22,500 nt of DNA from Cryptomeria japonica (Eukaryota > Streptophyta > Pinopsida > Cupressales > Cupressaceae): contig NW_026728905.1 in the NCBI RefSeq assembly GCF_030272615.1, positions 290,001-312,500 of the forward strand. The letters run 5' to 3'. Positions 9,787 to 17,276 of the stretch are shown here, piece after piece. Under the pieces are notes generated by a model, which saw only the letters and a list, made by a program, of their open reading frames with translations, searched no databases and was not told the origin of the DNA. Positions within the stretch are counted from its first letter, which is position 1, and every line of letters begins with the position of its first letter. The position numbers and the translations under genes were made by a program.

Positions 9787-9847
9787 TCATACGTGTAGTC
9801 TGCAGCAGCGATTAGGACATCGACCCCAACTTCCGAATTCGTTTGCA

Positions 9848-10029
9848 TTGACCGCACCAAAGGTGCACGCCTTGGTGTGCACCTTGGAGTGCACTTTGGT
9901 GCTCACCTCGGTGCACACTTTGGTGTGCACCTCGGTGTGCACCAAAGGTGCGCACCTTGGAGCGCACCAAAGGTGTACACTTTGGAGCGCACCACATAGG
10001 GTCTTTGAGAGGTTGGCGCAGTGCGCACA
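9848..10029. repeat. Short GGTGCAC / CACCAAAGGTG modules
   Basis: About 140 bases are built of 9-12 base pieces such as CACCAAAGGTGCAC, CTTGGTGTGCACC and CTTTGGTGTGCAC, including the perfect 14-base palindrome AAGGTGCGCACCTT at 9945-9958. A last GGGTCTTTGAG-GTTGGCGCAG module (from 9999, with a two-base insertion) closes the 157-bp family. It then runs straight into the G-rich array at about 10030. The same vocabulary dominates the 5S unit further right. Confidence 0.8.
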
Positions 10030-11241
10030 CCAAGGTGGGTGTTGAGGTGCGTGCCGAGGTGGGTGGGTGCTAGGGTGCGCTCCATGGTGGGTGCCAGGGT
10101 GGGTGCGTGCTAGGGTGGATTCCAAAGAGGGTCATAGGGTGGGTGCCAAGGTGGGTTGGTGATATAGTGGGTTCAAAGGTGGGTACTAGGGTGGGTTCCA
10201 AGGTGGGTCACAAGTTGGGTGCCAGGATGCGTGGGTGTTAGGTTGGGTGCCAAGGTGGGCTCCTGCGTGGGTGGGTGCTAGGGTGGGTTTCAAGGTGGAC
10301 GCGAGGGCGGGTGCCAAGGTGGGTAACAAGTTGGGTGTTAGGATGGGTGAGTGCTAGAGTGGGTGCCAAGGTGGGTGGGTGCTAAGGTGGATGCCAAGGT
10401 GGTTCACAGGGTGGGTGGGTTCTAGGGTGAGTTCCAAGGTGGGTCACAGGTTTAGTGCTAGGGTGCGTGTCAAGGCGGGTGTCGAGGTGCCTGGGTGCTA
10501 GGGTGTGGATGCCAATGTGGGTCATAGGGTGGGTACTAGGGTGGGCTGCAATGTGGGTGCCAAGGTGGGTAACATGCTCGGTTGGTTCTAAATTGGGTGT
10601 CAGGGTGGGTGTGCACCCACCTTGCCCGAGGTGGGTGCCAAGGTGCCAGTGTGGGTGGGTGCTAAGGTGGATGCCAAGGTGGGTGAGAAGGTGGGTGATA
10701 GGTTGAGTGGTAGGATGGGTGGGTGCCAAGATGGGTCACAGGGTGGGTGCAAGGGTGGGTAGGTGCTAGGGTTGGTGTCAGGGTGGGTGGGTGCTAGGTT
10801 GGGTTCCAAGGTGGGTGCGAGGGTGAGTGTCAAGGTGGGTCACAGGTTAGGTGCTAGGATGGGTGAGTGCTAGGGTGCAAAGGTGCCAGGGTGGGTGCTA
10901 GGATGGGTCGATGCTAGGGTGAGTGGCAAGGTGGGTCCACAAGTGTCAAGGTGGGTGCCGAGGTGGGTGCCAACTTGGGTTCCAAGGTGGGTGCCAAGTG
11001 GGCGACTGCTATGGTGGATGCCAAGGTGGGTCACGGGGTGGGTGCCAAGTTGCTAGGTTGTGTTCCAAGGTGGGTGCCAACGTGGCTGCTAGGGTGCGTG
11101 GGTTAAAGGGTGTGTCACAACGTGGGTGCCAGGATGGGTGCGCACCCACACTGGCCAAGACGGGTGCAAGGTTGGGTTCCAAGCCCGGTCACAGGCTGGG
11201 TGCTAGGATGGGTGGGTGCCAAGGTGGGCACCAGGGTGGGT
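10030..11241. repeat. Degenerate G-rich GGTGGGTGCCAA array
   Basis: Some 1.2 kb consists of degenerate units of about 10-20 bases on the themes GGTGGGTGCCAA, GGGTGGGTGCTA and GGTGGGTCACAGG, without a fixed period. The + strand is strongly G-rich and C-poor. Stretches such as 10741-10759 (GGGTGGGTGCAAGGGTGGG) match the four-G-tract quadruplex pattern. The same array continues into the 5S unit to about 11760. Frames of 80-119 codons are low-complexity Gly/Trp/Val products of the repeat. No gene is seen. Confidence 0.9.
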
Positions 11242-11760
11242 GCACCCACCCTGGCCAAGGTGGGTCACGGGGTGGGTCCTAGGGTGGGTAACGGGGTGGG
11301 TACTAAGGTGCGTGCCAAGGTGGGTCATGGGGTGGGTGCCAAGGTGGGCACCAGGGTGGGTGTGCACCAACCCTAGCCAGGGTAGGTCACGGGGTGGTTG
11401 TCGGGGTGGGCGTCAAGGAGCCAAGGTGGGTGGCAAGTAGCCAAGTTGCGTGCCAAGGTGGGTGTCGGGGTGGGTGCCAAGGATCCAAGGTGGGTGCCAA
11501 GGAACCAAGGTGGGTGTCTGGGTGGGTGCCGAGGTGGGAGCCAGGGTGGGTCCCAAGGTGAGTGCAAAGGTGGGTGCCAGGGTCAAGGTGAGTGCCAATG
11601 TGGGTTCCAAGGTGCCAGGGTCAGGGTGAGTGCCAATGTGGGTTCAAAGGTGCTAAGTTGGGTGCGAGGTTGGGTGCGAGGGTGGGTGGGTGCCAAGGTG
11701 TGCTAGGTGGAAGCCCGGGTGGGTCGGCATCCCATGGGTGTCGAGTTGGGTGCCTGATGG
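11242..11760. repeat. G-rich array segment of unit A
   Basis: Continuation of the GGTGGGTGCCAA array inside the duplicated unit, with extra words such as CCAAGGATCCAAGG, AAGGAACCAAGG and GCCAGGGTCAGGGTGAG. It ends near GATGGGTGCTTCTTG, where the composition switches abruptly to T-rich. Confidence 0.85.
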
Positions 11761-11770
11761 GTGCTTCTTG

Positions 11771-12108
11771 TCAAGTTTTAGTCGTCGGGACTCATTTCGA
11801 GCCTTAGAGGTCGTTTCTTGTCCGGTTGCCCTGTCTTCGACCTGGGAACCCAATTTTGGTCCTCGGGTCCCATTTTTTTTTGTCTCGCATCCCACTTTTG
11901 GCCTGTGGCCTTTTCGGGGTCGATTCTCGTTTTGGGCATCAGAGCATGTTTCTTCTCCTAAAACCCAATATTTGTTTATTAAGTCTCGGAACACATTTTT
12001 GTTCTCGTGGACCCATCATGGGTCTTGGAACGCATTTGTGGTCCTTGGGTCCCATTTTGCATCCCGAAACTTGTGTTTTGGTGCTTGATCCCTATTTTGG
12101 GTGCCCAC
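11771..12108. repeat. T-rich block with ~20-21 base periodicity
   Basis: A T-rich + strand block stands out from its GC-rich surroundings. It is made of degenerate words about 20-21 bases apart, clearest at the right end: GTCTTGGAACGCATTTGTGG, TCCTTGGGTCCCATTTTGCA, TCCCGAAACTTGTGTTTTGG and TGCTTGATCCCTATTTTGGG in direct succession from about 12020. Regular T-tracts every two helical turns could favour curvature or nucleosome positioning. It contains the inverted repeat GACCCATCATGGGTC (12010-12024). The open frames across it show no domain I recognise. It lies about 390 bases upstream of the 5S gene. Confidence 0.65.
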
Positions 12109-12463
12109 CTTGCACCAAGTGCGCACCCGGGGCAAACCGAGCGCCTTGGTGCACCGGGGCAAGATCGAGCGTGCACCCGAGGCGCCCCGAACATGCACCA
12201 AGGTGCACTCGGCCCACATGTGAGCGCAGGTCGTTGCGCCCGAGGTGGTGTGTGGGCACCGCGTTGCAGACGGGACACTGCACGCACACGACGCCCCGTC
12301 CAGGTGCACGCACGTAGGCCGGGCCGGGTGCACACCCGACGCCCTAGCAAGGTGCGCGCACCCGGGCAGGGCTCACACTTGGCGAACGGGGCGCACTTCG
12401 CGAGGGAGGGTGTGCACCTCGACGGGGGTGGGTGGCCGGGGTGGATTCGCACGTGGGTCGCGG
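12109..12463. other. GC-rich 5S upstream spacer (unit A)
   Basis: Mixed GC-rich sequence without tandem order but built from words found throughout the unit: GCGCACCCGGGGCAAACCGAGC (split across 12120-12141), CTTGGTGCACC, GGTGCACACCC. No gene is credible. A short minus-strand frame at 12092-12313 contains an isolated CPVC...H...H pattern, treated as chance. The copy in unit B is 18144-18498. Confidence 0.7.
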
Positions 12464-12496
12464 TTTGCTAAGTACACACTGCGACAAGCTCATAAC
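12464..12496 (+). promoter_or_regulatory. 5S upstream element (weak), unit A
   Basis: Bases -33 to -1 before the 5S gene read TTTGCTAAGTAC...GCTCATAAC. Known: angiosperm 5S genes use a TATA-like motif near -28, a GC dinucleotide near -12 and C at -1, in addition to the internal control region. Here C at -1 is present, an AT-containing stretch (TAAGTAC) lies at -28 to -22, and GC dinucleotides sit at -16 and -9 rather than -12. The match is therefore partial. Confidence 0.4.
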
Positions 12497-12616
12497 GGGT
12501 GCGATCATACCAGCGTTAGTGCACCGGATCCCATCAGAACTCCGCAGTTAAGCGCGCTTGGGCCGGAGTAGTACTGGGATGGGTGACCTCCCGGGAAGTC
12601 CCGGTGTTGCACCCTT
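12497..12616 (+). rRNA. 5S ribosomal RNA, unit A
   Basis: Full-length plant 5S rRNA gene of about 120 bases. It begins GGGTGCGATCATACCAGC and ends GTTGCACCC, so the 5' GGGTGC pairs with the 3' GCACCC to close helix I. The conserved GCACCGGATCCCATCAGAAC, the box A region AGTTAAGCGCGCTTGGGC (from about 12546) and the box C region GGGATGGGTGACCTCCCG (about 12576-12593) are intact, so the internal polymerase III promoter looks functional. Compared with the angiosperm pattern I know (GCGAGAG...CTCGTG), both arms of the helix are changed together to GCCGGAG...CCGGTG. Such a compensatory change argues against a pseudogene. It is followed by a T run for termination. The 3' end could be one or two bases shorter. 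Confidence 0.98.
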
Positions 12617-12620
12617 TTTT
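12615..12620 (+). terminator. Pol III T-run terminator, unit A
   Basis: Six T directly after GCACCC, then AG and five more T, the usual polymerase III stop signal at the 3' end of 5S genes. Confidence 0.85.
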
Positions 12621-13066
12621 AGTTTTTCGCCGGGCGTCGCAATGCTATTTGAATAAACCTTTTGCCCGTTTGCGTTCTCGTCGGGGCCGGGCCGGGCCGG
12701 GGTGCGCTGCCCGCACTACCGCGCGCGGCGGGGGCGACACCGAGCGCGCACCCGAGGCGCCCCGAGCACACAGGCCACGGTGCAACCCGGGCGTTGTGCG
12801 CGCACCCCGGTGCGCCCGAGGTGCTGCGCGCGCACCCAGGTGAAATCGGTGTGCACCTCGGCCAGTGCGCGCTCGGTCGAGTCGCGCACGTTGGCCAAGG
12901 TGCACGGTGATGTTTCTTACTCTAAGGTTCCGCACCAGACGCCCGGGACAGGTGAGCGAAGCTGGGCGGGGCCGGGTGCGCGGCCGGGGCAGGTGCACGC
13001 AGCTGGAGAGAGCTTTGGAGCACACCAGAGGTGCGCACCTTGGAGCACACTTCGGAGCGCACCAAT
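12621..13066. other. GC-rich 5S downstream spacer (unit A)
   Basis: About 450 bases with no gene. It contains GGGCCGGGCCGGGCCGGGG (about 12685), GCGC runs, and a less GC-rich stretch GTTTCTTACTCTAAGG (about 12912). From about 13010 the module words GGAGCACACC, GAGGTGCGCACC and TTCGGAGCGCACC begin. The one-base length difference between units A and B lies here (near 12728). The copy in unit B is 18656-19100. Confidence 0.7.
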
Positions 13067-13170
13067 GATGCGCTCCATTCAAAAGTTTCCTGAAAAGGCA
13101 AAAAAAGTTGAGATTATAGAATTTCCCACTTGAGAGATTGTAAAAAAAAAAAATTTAAAATGAAGGAAAC
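13067..13170. repeat. A/T-rich module 1 (diverged), unit A
   Basis: Begins GATGCGCTCCATTC, then CTGAAAAGGCAAAAAAAG, an AT stretch with a 12-A run, and ends GGAAACGCGGGTGCC. It is clearly related to the later modules but diverged and lacks their TTCCGTTTT/AAAACGGAA stem. The copy in unit B starts at 19101. Confidence 0.8.
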
Positions 13171-13805
13171 GCGGGTGCCAAGGTGTGCGCGCCCGGGTGC
13201 GCAGCCCAGCCAAGGTGTGCGCACCAAGGCGCCCACCCTGGCGAAGGTGCACGCAAGGTGCGCACCCGAGGCAAACCGGACAATTAACCCAACTTTCGAC
13301 TTCGCGCGCACCTGCGCACCTTGGAGCGCACTTCGGAGCGCTCCTTGGTGCGCACCAATCTTGGGCACCTCGGAGTGCACCATGGCGCCCACCAAGGTGC
13401 GCACCCGGGGCAAACCGAGCTCCGACTTCGTGCGCACCTTGGAGCGCACGAAAGGTGCGCACCATGGCGCCCACCAAGGTGCGCAGCCCAGCCAAGGCGT
13501 GCGCATCAAGGTGCGCACCCTGGCGAAGGTGCGCACCCGGGGCAAACCGAGCTCCGACTTCGTGCGCACCTTGGAGCGCACAAAGGGTGCGCAACCCAGC
13601 CAAGGTGTGCGCACCCCGGGCAAACCGAGCTCCGAATCGTGCGCACCTTGGAGCACACTTCGGAGCCCTCCTTGGTGCGCACCGATGTTGCGCACCTCGG
13701 AGCGCACCCGGGGAAAACAATGCAATTAACCCGACTTTCGACTTCGTGGGCACCTCGGAGCGCTCTCGGGTTCGCACCTCGGAGCACACCGAGGTGCGCA
13801 CCTTT
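13171..13805. repeat. GC-rich module array, first block (unit A)
   Basis: Composed of recurring words: GGTGCGCACCCGGGGCAAAC, GAGCTCCGACTTCGTGCGC, CACCTTGGAGCGCAC, TTCGGAGCGCTCCTTGG and CAACCCAGCCAAGGTG. Two places read AATTAACCC.ACTTTCGACTTCG (about 13281 and 13726), close to the ACCCCAACTT..GACTTC words of the 157- and 311-bp repeats. Long open frames cover it on both strands, but repeat spacing is not frame-preserving. The copy in unit B is 19205-19839. Confidence 0.8.
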
Positions 13806-13855
13806 GATGCGCTGCCTTCACCAATTTCCAGAAAAGGCAAGAAAACATTGAGAAG
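13806..13855. repeat. A/T-rich module 2 (truncated), unit A
   Basis: Only the left half of the module is present: GATGCGCTGCCTTCACCAAT, CCAGAAAAGGCAAGAAAAC and then GAGAAGGTGTGCGCACC. The ATTTTAAAATTTCCG part and its stem are missing. The copy in unit B starts at 19840. Confidence 0.75.
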
Positions 13856-15289
13856 GTGTGCGCACCGAGGTGCCCACCCTGGCGAAGGTGCACGCGAGGT
13901 GCGCACCCGGGGCAAACCGGGCTCCGACTTCGTGCACGCCATGCTGCGCACCTTGGAGGGCCATGGTGCGCACCTTGGAGCACACTTCGGAGCGCTCAAT
14001 GGTGCCCAACCCAGCCAAGGTGCCCACCGCGGCGAAGGTGCACGCGAGGTGCGCACCCGGGGCAAACCGGGCTCCGACTTCGTGCACGCCGCACCTTGGA
14101 GCACACTTCGGAGCGCTCCTTGGTGCGCACCAGGGCGCGCAACCCAGCCGAGGTGCCCACCCCGGCGAAGGTGCACGCGGGGTGCGCACCCGGGGCAAAC
14201 CGGGCTCCGACTTCGTGCACGCCATGGTGCCCACCGCGGCGAAGGTGCACGCGAGGTGCGCACCCGGGGCAAACCGGGCTCCGACTTCGTGCACGCCGCA
14301 CCTTGGAGCACACTTCGGAGCGCTCCTTGGTGCGCACCAGGGCGCGCAACCCAGCCGAGGTGCCCACCCCGGCGAAGGTGCACGCGAGGTGCGCACCCGG
14401 GGCAAACCGGGCTCCGACTTCGTGCACGCCATGGTGCCCACCGCGGCGAAGGTGCACGCGAGGTGCGCACCCGGGGCAAACCGGGCTCCGACTTCGTGCA
14501 CGCCGCACCTTGGAGCACACTTCGGAGCGCTCCTTGGTGCGCACCATGGTGCCCACCAGGGCGCGCAACCCCGCCGAAGGTGCACGCGAGGTGCGCACCC
14601 GGGGCAAACCGGGCTCCGACTTCGTGCACGCCGCACCTTGGAGCACACTTCGGAGCGCTCCTTGGTGCGCACCAGGGCGCGCAACCCCGCCGAAGGTGCA
14701 CGCGAGGTGCGCACCCGGGGCAAACCGGGCTCCGACTTCGTGCACGCCATGGTGCGCACCAGGGTGCCCACCGCGGCGAAGGTGCGCACCCGGGGCAAAC
14801 CGGGCTCCGACTTCGTGCACGCCGCACCTTGGAGCACACTTCGGAGCGCTCCTTGGTGCGCACCAGGGCGCGCAACCCAGCCGAGGTGCCCACCCCGGCG
14901 AAGGTGCACGCGAGGTGCGCACCCGGGGCAAACCGGGCTCCGACTTCGTGCACGCCATGGTGCCCACCGCGGCGAAGGTGCGCACCCGGGGCAAACCGGG
15001 CTAGGACTTCGTGCACGCCGCACCTTGGAGCACACTTCGGAGCGCTCCTTGGTGCGCACCATGGTGCCCACCAGGCCGCGCAACCCAGCCAAGGTGTGCG
15101 CACCAAGGTGCACGCGAGGTGCGCACCCGGGGCAAACCGGGGTCCGGCTTCGTGCACGCCGCACCTTGGAGCACACATCGGGGCGCTCCCGGGTTCGCAC
15201 CGGCGTTGCGCACCGTGGTGGGCACCTCGGAGCGCACCGTGGTGGGCACCTCGGAGCACACCAAGGTGGGCAGCGAGGTGCGCACCTTT
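13856..15289. repeat. 207-bp higher-order GC repeat (unit A)
   Basis: The word AAACCGGGCTCCGACTTCG or a variant occurs at 13914, 14064, 14197, 14271, 14404, 14478, 14606, 14722, 14797, 14930, 14993 and 15134. From 14064 the intervals alternate 133 and 74, giving an exact 207-bp higher-order period at 14064, 14271 and 14478; this then breaks to 128, 116, 75, 133, 63 and 141. The 133 step contains GCACCTTGGAGCACACTTCG and GCGCGCAACCCAGCCGAGG; the 74 step contains CATGGTGCCCACCGCGGCG. Opposing open frames of more than 700 codons run through it, but the intervals are not consistently multiples of three. It is spacer, not coding sequence. Confidence 0.9.
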
Positions 15290-15378
15290 GATGCGATGCC
15301 TTCACTAATTTCCATAAAAGGCAAAAAAAAACGAGATTTTAAAATTTCCGTTTTGAAAGATAGTGAGAAAAAGGGAAT
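15290..15378. repeat. A/T-rich module 3, unit A
   Basis: GATGCGATGCCTTCACTAAT, CCATAAAAGGCAAAAAAAAAC, then ATTTTAAAATTTCCG and GAAAGATAGTGAGAAAAAGG. Base changes weaken the right arm of the stem found in modules 4-7 (AAAAGGGAA instead of AAAACGGAA). It is followed by GCCATCTTGAGCCCGCCC. The copy in unit B starts at 21324. Confidence 0.85.
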
Positions 15379-15460
15379 GCTGGTGCCATCTTGAGCCCGC
15401 CCTGGTGCGCAGCCCAGCCAAGGTGTGCGCACCAAGGTGCCCACCCTGGCGAAGGTGCGC

Positions 15461-15610
15461 GCCCGGGCAATTAACCCAACTTCCAACTTCGCGCGCGCCA
15501 GGGTGGGAGCGCACCCAACAACCGGGCCTGGGAAGAGCCAATGCGAGAAACCCCACCAAACGCTCTGACAAAAAAAGAGGGGGCGCTCCAGTAACCCCGC
15601 TTCGGAGCGC
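15461..15610. repeat. ~145-bp CCGGGCCTGG module, first copy (unit A)
   Basis: Runs from GCCCGGGCAATTAACCCAAC through GGGAAGAGCCAATGCGAG and CCCCACCAAACGCTC to CCCGCTTCGGAGCGC. It is more complex than the surrounding repeats. A second copy follows at 15941-16079; unit B carries both again. Confidence 0.8.
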
Positions 15611-15783
15611 ACCCTGGGCAAACCCAGCCAGGGTGCCCACCCCGGCCAAGGTGCAGGCGAGGTGCGCACCCGGGGCAAACCGGGCTCCGACAACGTGCAC
15701 GCCGCACCTTGGAGCACACTTCGTAGCGCTCCCGGGTGCGCACCTCAGAGCACACCAAGGTGGGCAGCGAGGTGCGCACCTTT

Positions 15784-15873
15784 GATGCGCTGCCTTCACT
15801 AATTTCCAGAAAAGGCAAAAAAAAGAGGAGATTTTAAAATTTCCGTTTTGAAAGATAGTGAAAAAAACGGAAC
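15784..15873. repeat. A/T-rich module 4, unit A
   Basis: Complete module: a small stem TGCCTT/AAGGCA around CACTAATTTCCAGAA, an A run, ATTTTAAAATTTCCG, and a second stem TTCCGTTTT (15841-15849) with AAAACGGAA (15864-15872) around a 14-base loop. The copy in unit B starts at 21818. Confidence 0.85.
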
Positions 15874-15940
15874 GCGGGTGCCATCTTGAGCCCGCCCTGG
15901 TGCACAGCCCAGGTAAGGTGCCCACCCTGGCAAAGGTGCG

Positions 15941-16079
15941 CACCCGGGCAATTAACCCTACTTCCGACTTCGTGCGCGCCAGGGTGGCAACCGGGCCTGG
16001 AAAGAGCCAATGCGAGAAACCCCACCAAACGCTCCGACAAAAAAAGAGGCGGCGCTCCAATAACCCCGCTTCGGAGCGC
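15941..16079. repeat. ~140-bp CCGGGCCTGG module, second copy (unit A)
   Basis: Near copy of 15461-15610, slightly shorter because GAGCGCACCCAACA is missing before ACCGGGCCTGG. It contains the only substitution noticed between units A and B (A at 16001, G at 22035). Confidence 0.8.
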
Positions 16080-16253
16080 AGCCGGGGCAAACCCAGCCAA
16101 GGTGCCCACCCCGACGAAGGTGCACGCGAGGTGCGCACCCGGGGCAAACCGGGCTCCGACAACGTGCACGCAGCACCTTGGAGCACACTTCGAAGCACTC
16201 CCGGGTGCCCACCGGCGTTGCGCACCGTGGTGGGCAGCGAGGTGCGCACCTTT

Positions 16254-16342
16254 GATGCGCTGCCTTCACTAATTTCCAGAAAAGGCAAAAAAAAATGAGA
16301 TTTTAAAATTTCCGTTTTGAAAGATAGTGAAAAAAACGGAAC
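16254..16342. repeat. A/T-rich module 5, unit A
   Basis: Complete module with both stems, matching module 4 except for the A-run region (AAAAAAAAATGAG). It lies 470 bases after module 4. The copy in unit B starts at 22288. Confidence 0.85.
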
Positions 16343-16608
16343 GCGGGTGCCATCTTGAGCCCGCCCTGGTGCGCAGCCCAGGCAAGGCATGCGCACCAAG
16401 GTGCCCACCCGCGGTGCACGCCCGGGGCAAACCGGGCTCCGACTTCGTGCAGGCCGCACCTTGGAGCACACTTCGGAGCGCTCCTTGGTGCGCACCATGG
16501 TGCCCACCAGGGCGCACCCGGGGCAAACCGGGCTCCGACTTCGTGCACGCCGCACCTTGGAGCACACATCGGAGCGCTCCCAGGTTCGCACCAGCGTTGC
16601 GCACCTTT

Positions 16609-16697
16609 GATGCGCTGCCTTCACTAATTTCCAGAAAAGGCAAAAAAAAATGATATTTTAAAATTTCCGTTCTGAAAGATAGTGAAAAAAACGGAAC
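16609..16697. repeat. A/T-rich module 6, unit A
   Basis: Complete module with one change in the left arm of the second stem (TTCCGTTCT). It lies 355 bases after module 5. The corresponding part of unit B is beyond the window. Confidence 0.85.
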
Positions 16698-17122
16698 GCG
16701 GGTGCCATCTTGAGCCCTTCCTGGTGCGCAGCCCAGGCAAGTTGTGCGCACCAAGGTGCCCACCCTGGCGGAGGTGCGCGCCCGGGGCAAACCGGGCTCC
16801 GACTTCGTGCACTGCATGGTGCCCACCAAGGCGCGCAACCCAGCCAAGGTGCCCACCGCAGCGAAGGTGCACGCGAGGTGCGCACCCGAGGTGCACACCC
16901 GGGGCAAACCGAGCTCCGACTTCGTGCACGCCGCACCTTGGAGCACACTTCAGAGCGCTCCTTGGTGCGCACCAGGGCGCGCAACCCAGCCAAGGTGCTC
17001 ACCCCGGCGAAGGTGCACGCGAGGTGCGCACCCGGGGCAAGCCGGGCTCGGACTTCGTGCACGCCGCACCTTGGAGCACACATCGGAGCGCTCCCGGGTT
17101 CGCACCAGCATTGCGCACCTTT

Positions 17123-17219
17123 GATGCGCTGCCTTCACTAATTTCCAGAAAAGGCAAAAAAAAAAAAAAAACGAGATTTTAAAATTTCCGTTTTGAAAGA
17201 TAGTGAAAAAAACGGAACG
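17123..17219. repeat. A/T-rich module 7 with 16-A run, unit A
   Basis: Complete module with an A run of 16 (17156-17171), the longest of the set. It is the last module before the unit junction at 17277, separated from it by the GCCATCTTGAGCCCGCCC tail and CAAGTTGTGCGCACC. Confidence 0.85.
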
Positions 17220-17276
17220 CGGGTGCCATCTTGAGCCCGCCCTGGTGTGCAGCCCAGGCAAGTTGTGCGCACCAAG

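Larger units (their letters stand above)
8849..9853. repeat. 157/220-bp tandem repeats
   Basis: GGGTCTTTGAGG or AGGTCTTTGAGG begins at 8849, 9006, 9163, 9320, 9540 and 9697, giving intervals of 157, 157, 157, 220 and 157. Each unit has an AATGCGCACAACCAGGGGAG-like stretch, the CCCCTATATAAG block, CATACATG.GTAG, AGGACATCGACCCCAACTTT and a TTGACTTCTT end. The 220-bp unit carries 63 extra bases (about 9470-9539) including CACCAAAGGTGCAC and TTCCGACTTCTTCTGC. These units match the promoter half of the 311-bp repeats. Confidence 0.95.
11242..17276. repeat. 6,035-bp 5S rDNA tandem unit, copy A
   Basis: The sequence starting GCACCCACCCTGGCCAAGG at 11242 starts again at 17277, offset 6,035, and stays collinear to the window end. 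The unit holds, in order: about 520 bases of G-rich repeats, a T-rich block (11771-12108), GC-rich modules, one 5S gene (12497-12616), GC-rich repeats with a 207-bp sub-period, and seven A/T-rich modules. Plant 5S units are commonly a few hundred bases to about 1 kb, so this one is unusually long because its spacer is filled with repeats. There is no 18S or 26S sequence in it. Confidence 0.95.

Noticed and set aside
10030-11760. Interstitial telomere-like repeats (GCTAGGGTGGG words)
   Set aside because: No TTTAGGG or TTAGGG tandem runs occur. GCTAGGG is only one of many degenerate words in a GGTGGGTG array.
11690-12088. 132-codon + strand frame over the T-rich block, repeated at 17725-18123
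   Set aside because: It follows the T-rich periodic words, giving Phe/Ser/Trp-rich sequence. It is overlapped by another + strand frame and a minus-strand frame, with no recognisable domain. Identity between copies reflects the recent unit duplication.
13079-15308. Very long open frames on both strands (up to 726 codons minus, 707 codons plus), repeated at 19113-21342
   Set aside because: Several overlapping frames are open at once on both strands. The sequence is a GC-rich repeat nearly free of stop codons, the products are low-complexity Arg/Ala/Pro/Cys/Gly repeats with no domain, and repeat steps (133, 74, 128, 116, 63 and others) break any frame.
17156-17171. 16-A run as a retrotransposon poly(A) tail
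   Set aside because: The A run is inside a repeated module and varies in length between modules. There is no upstream element body and no flanking target-site duplication that I can see.
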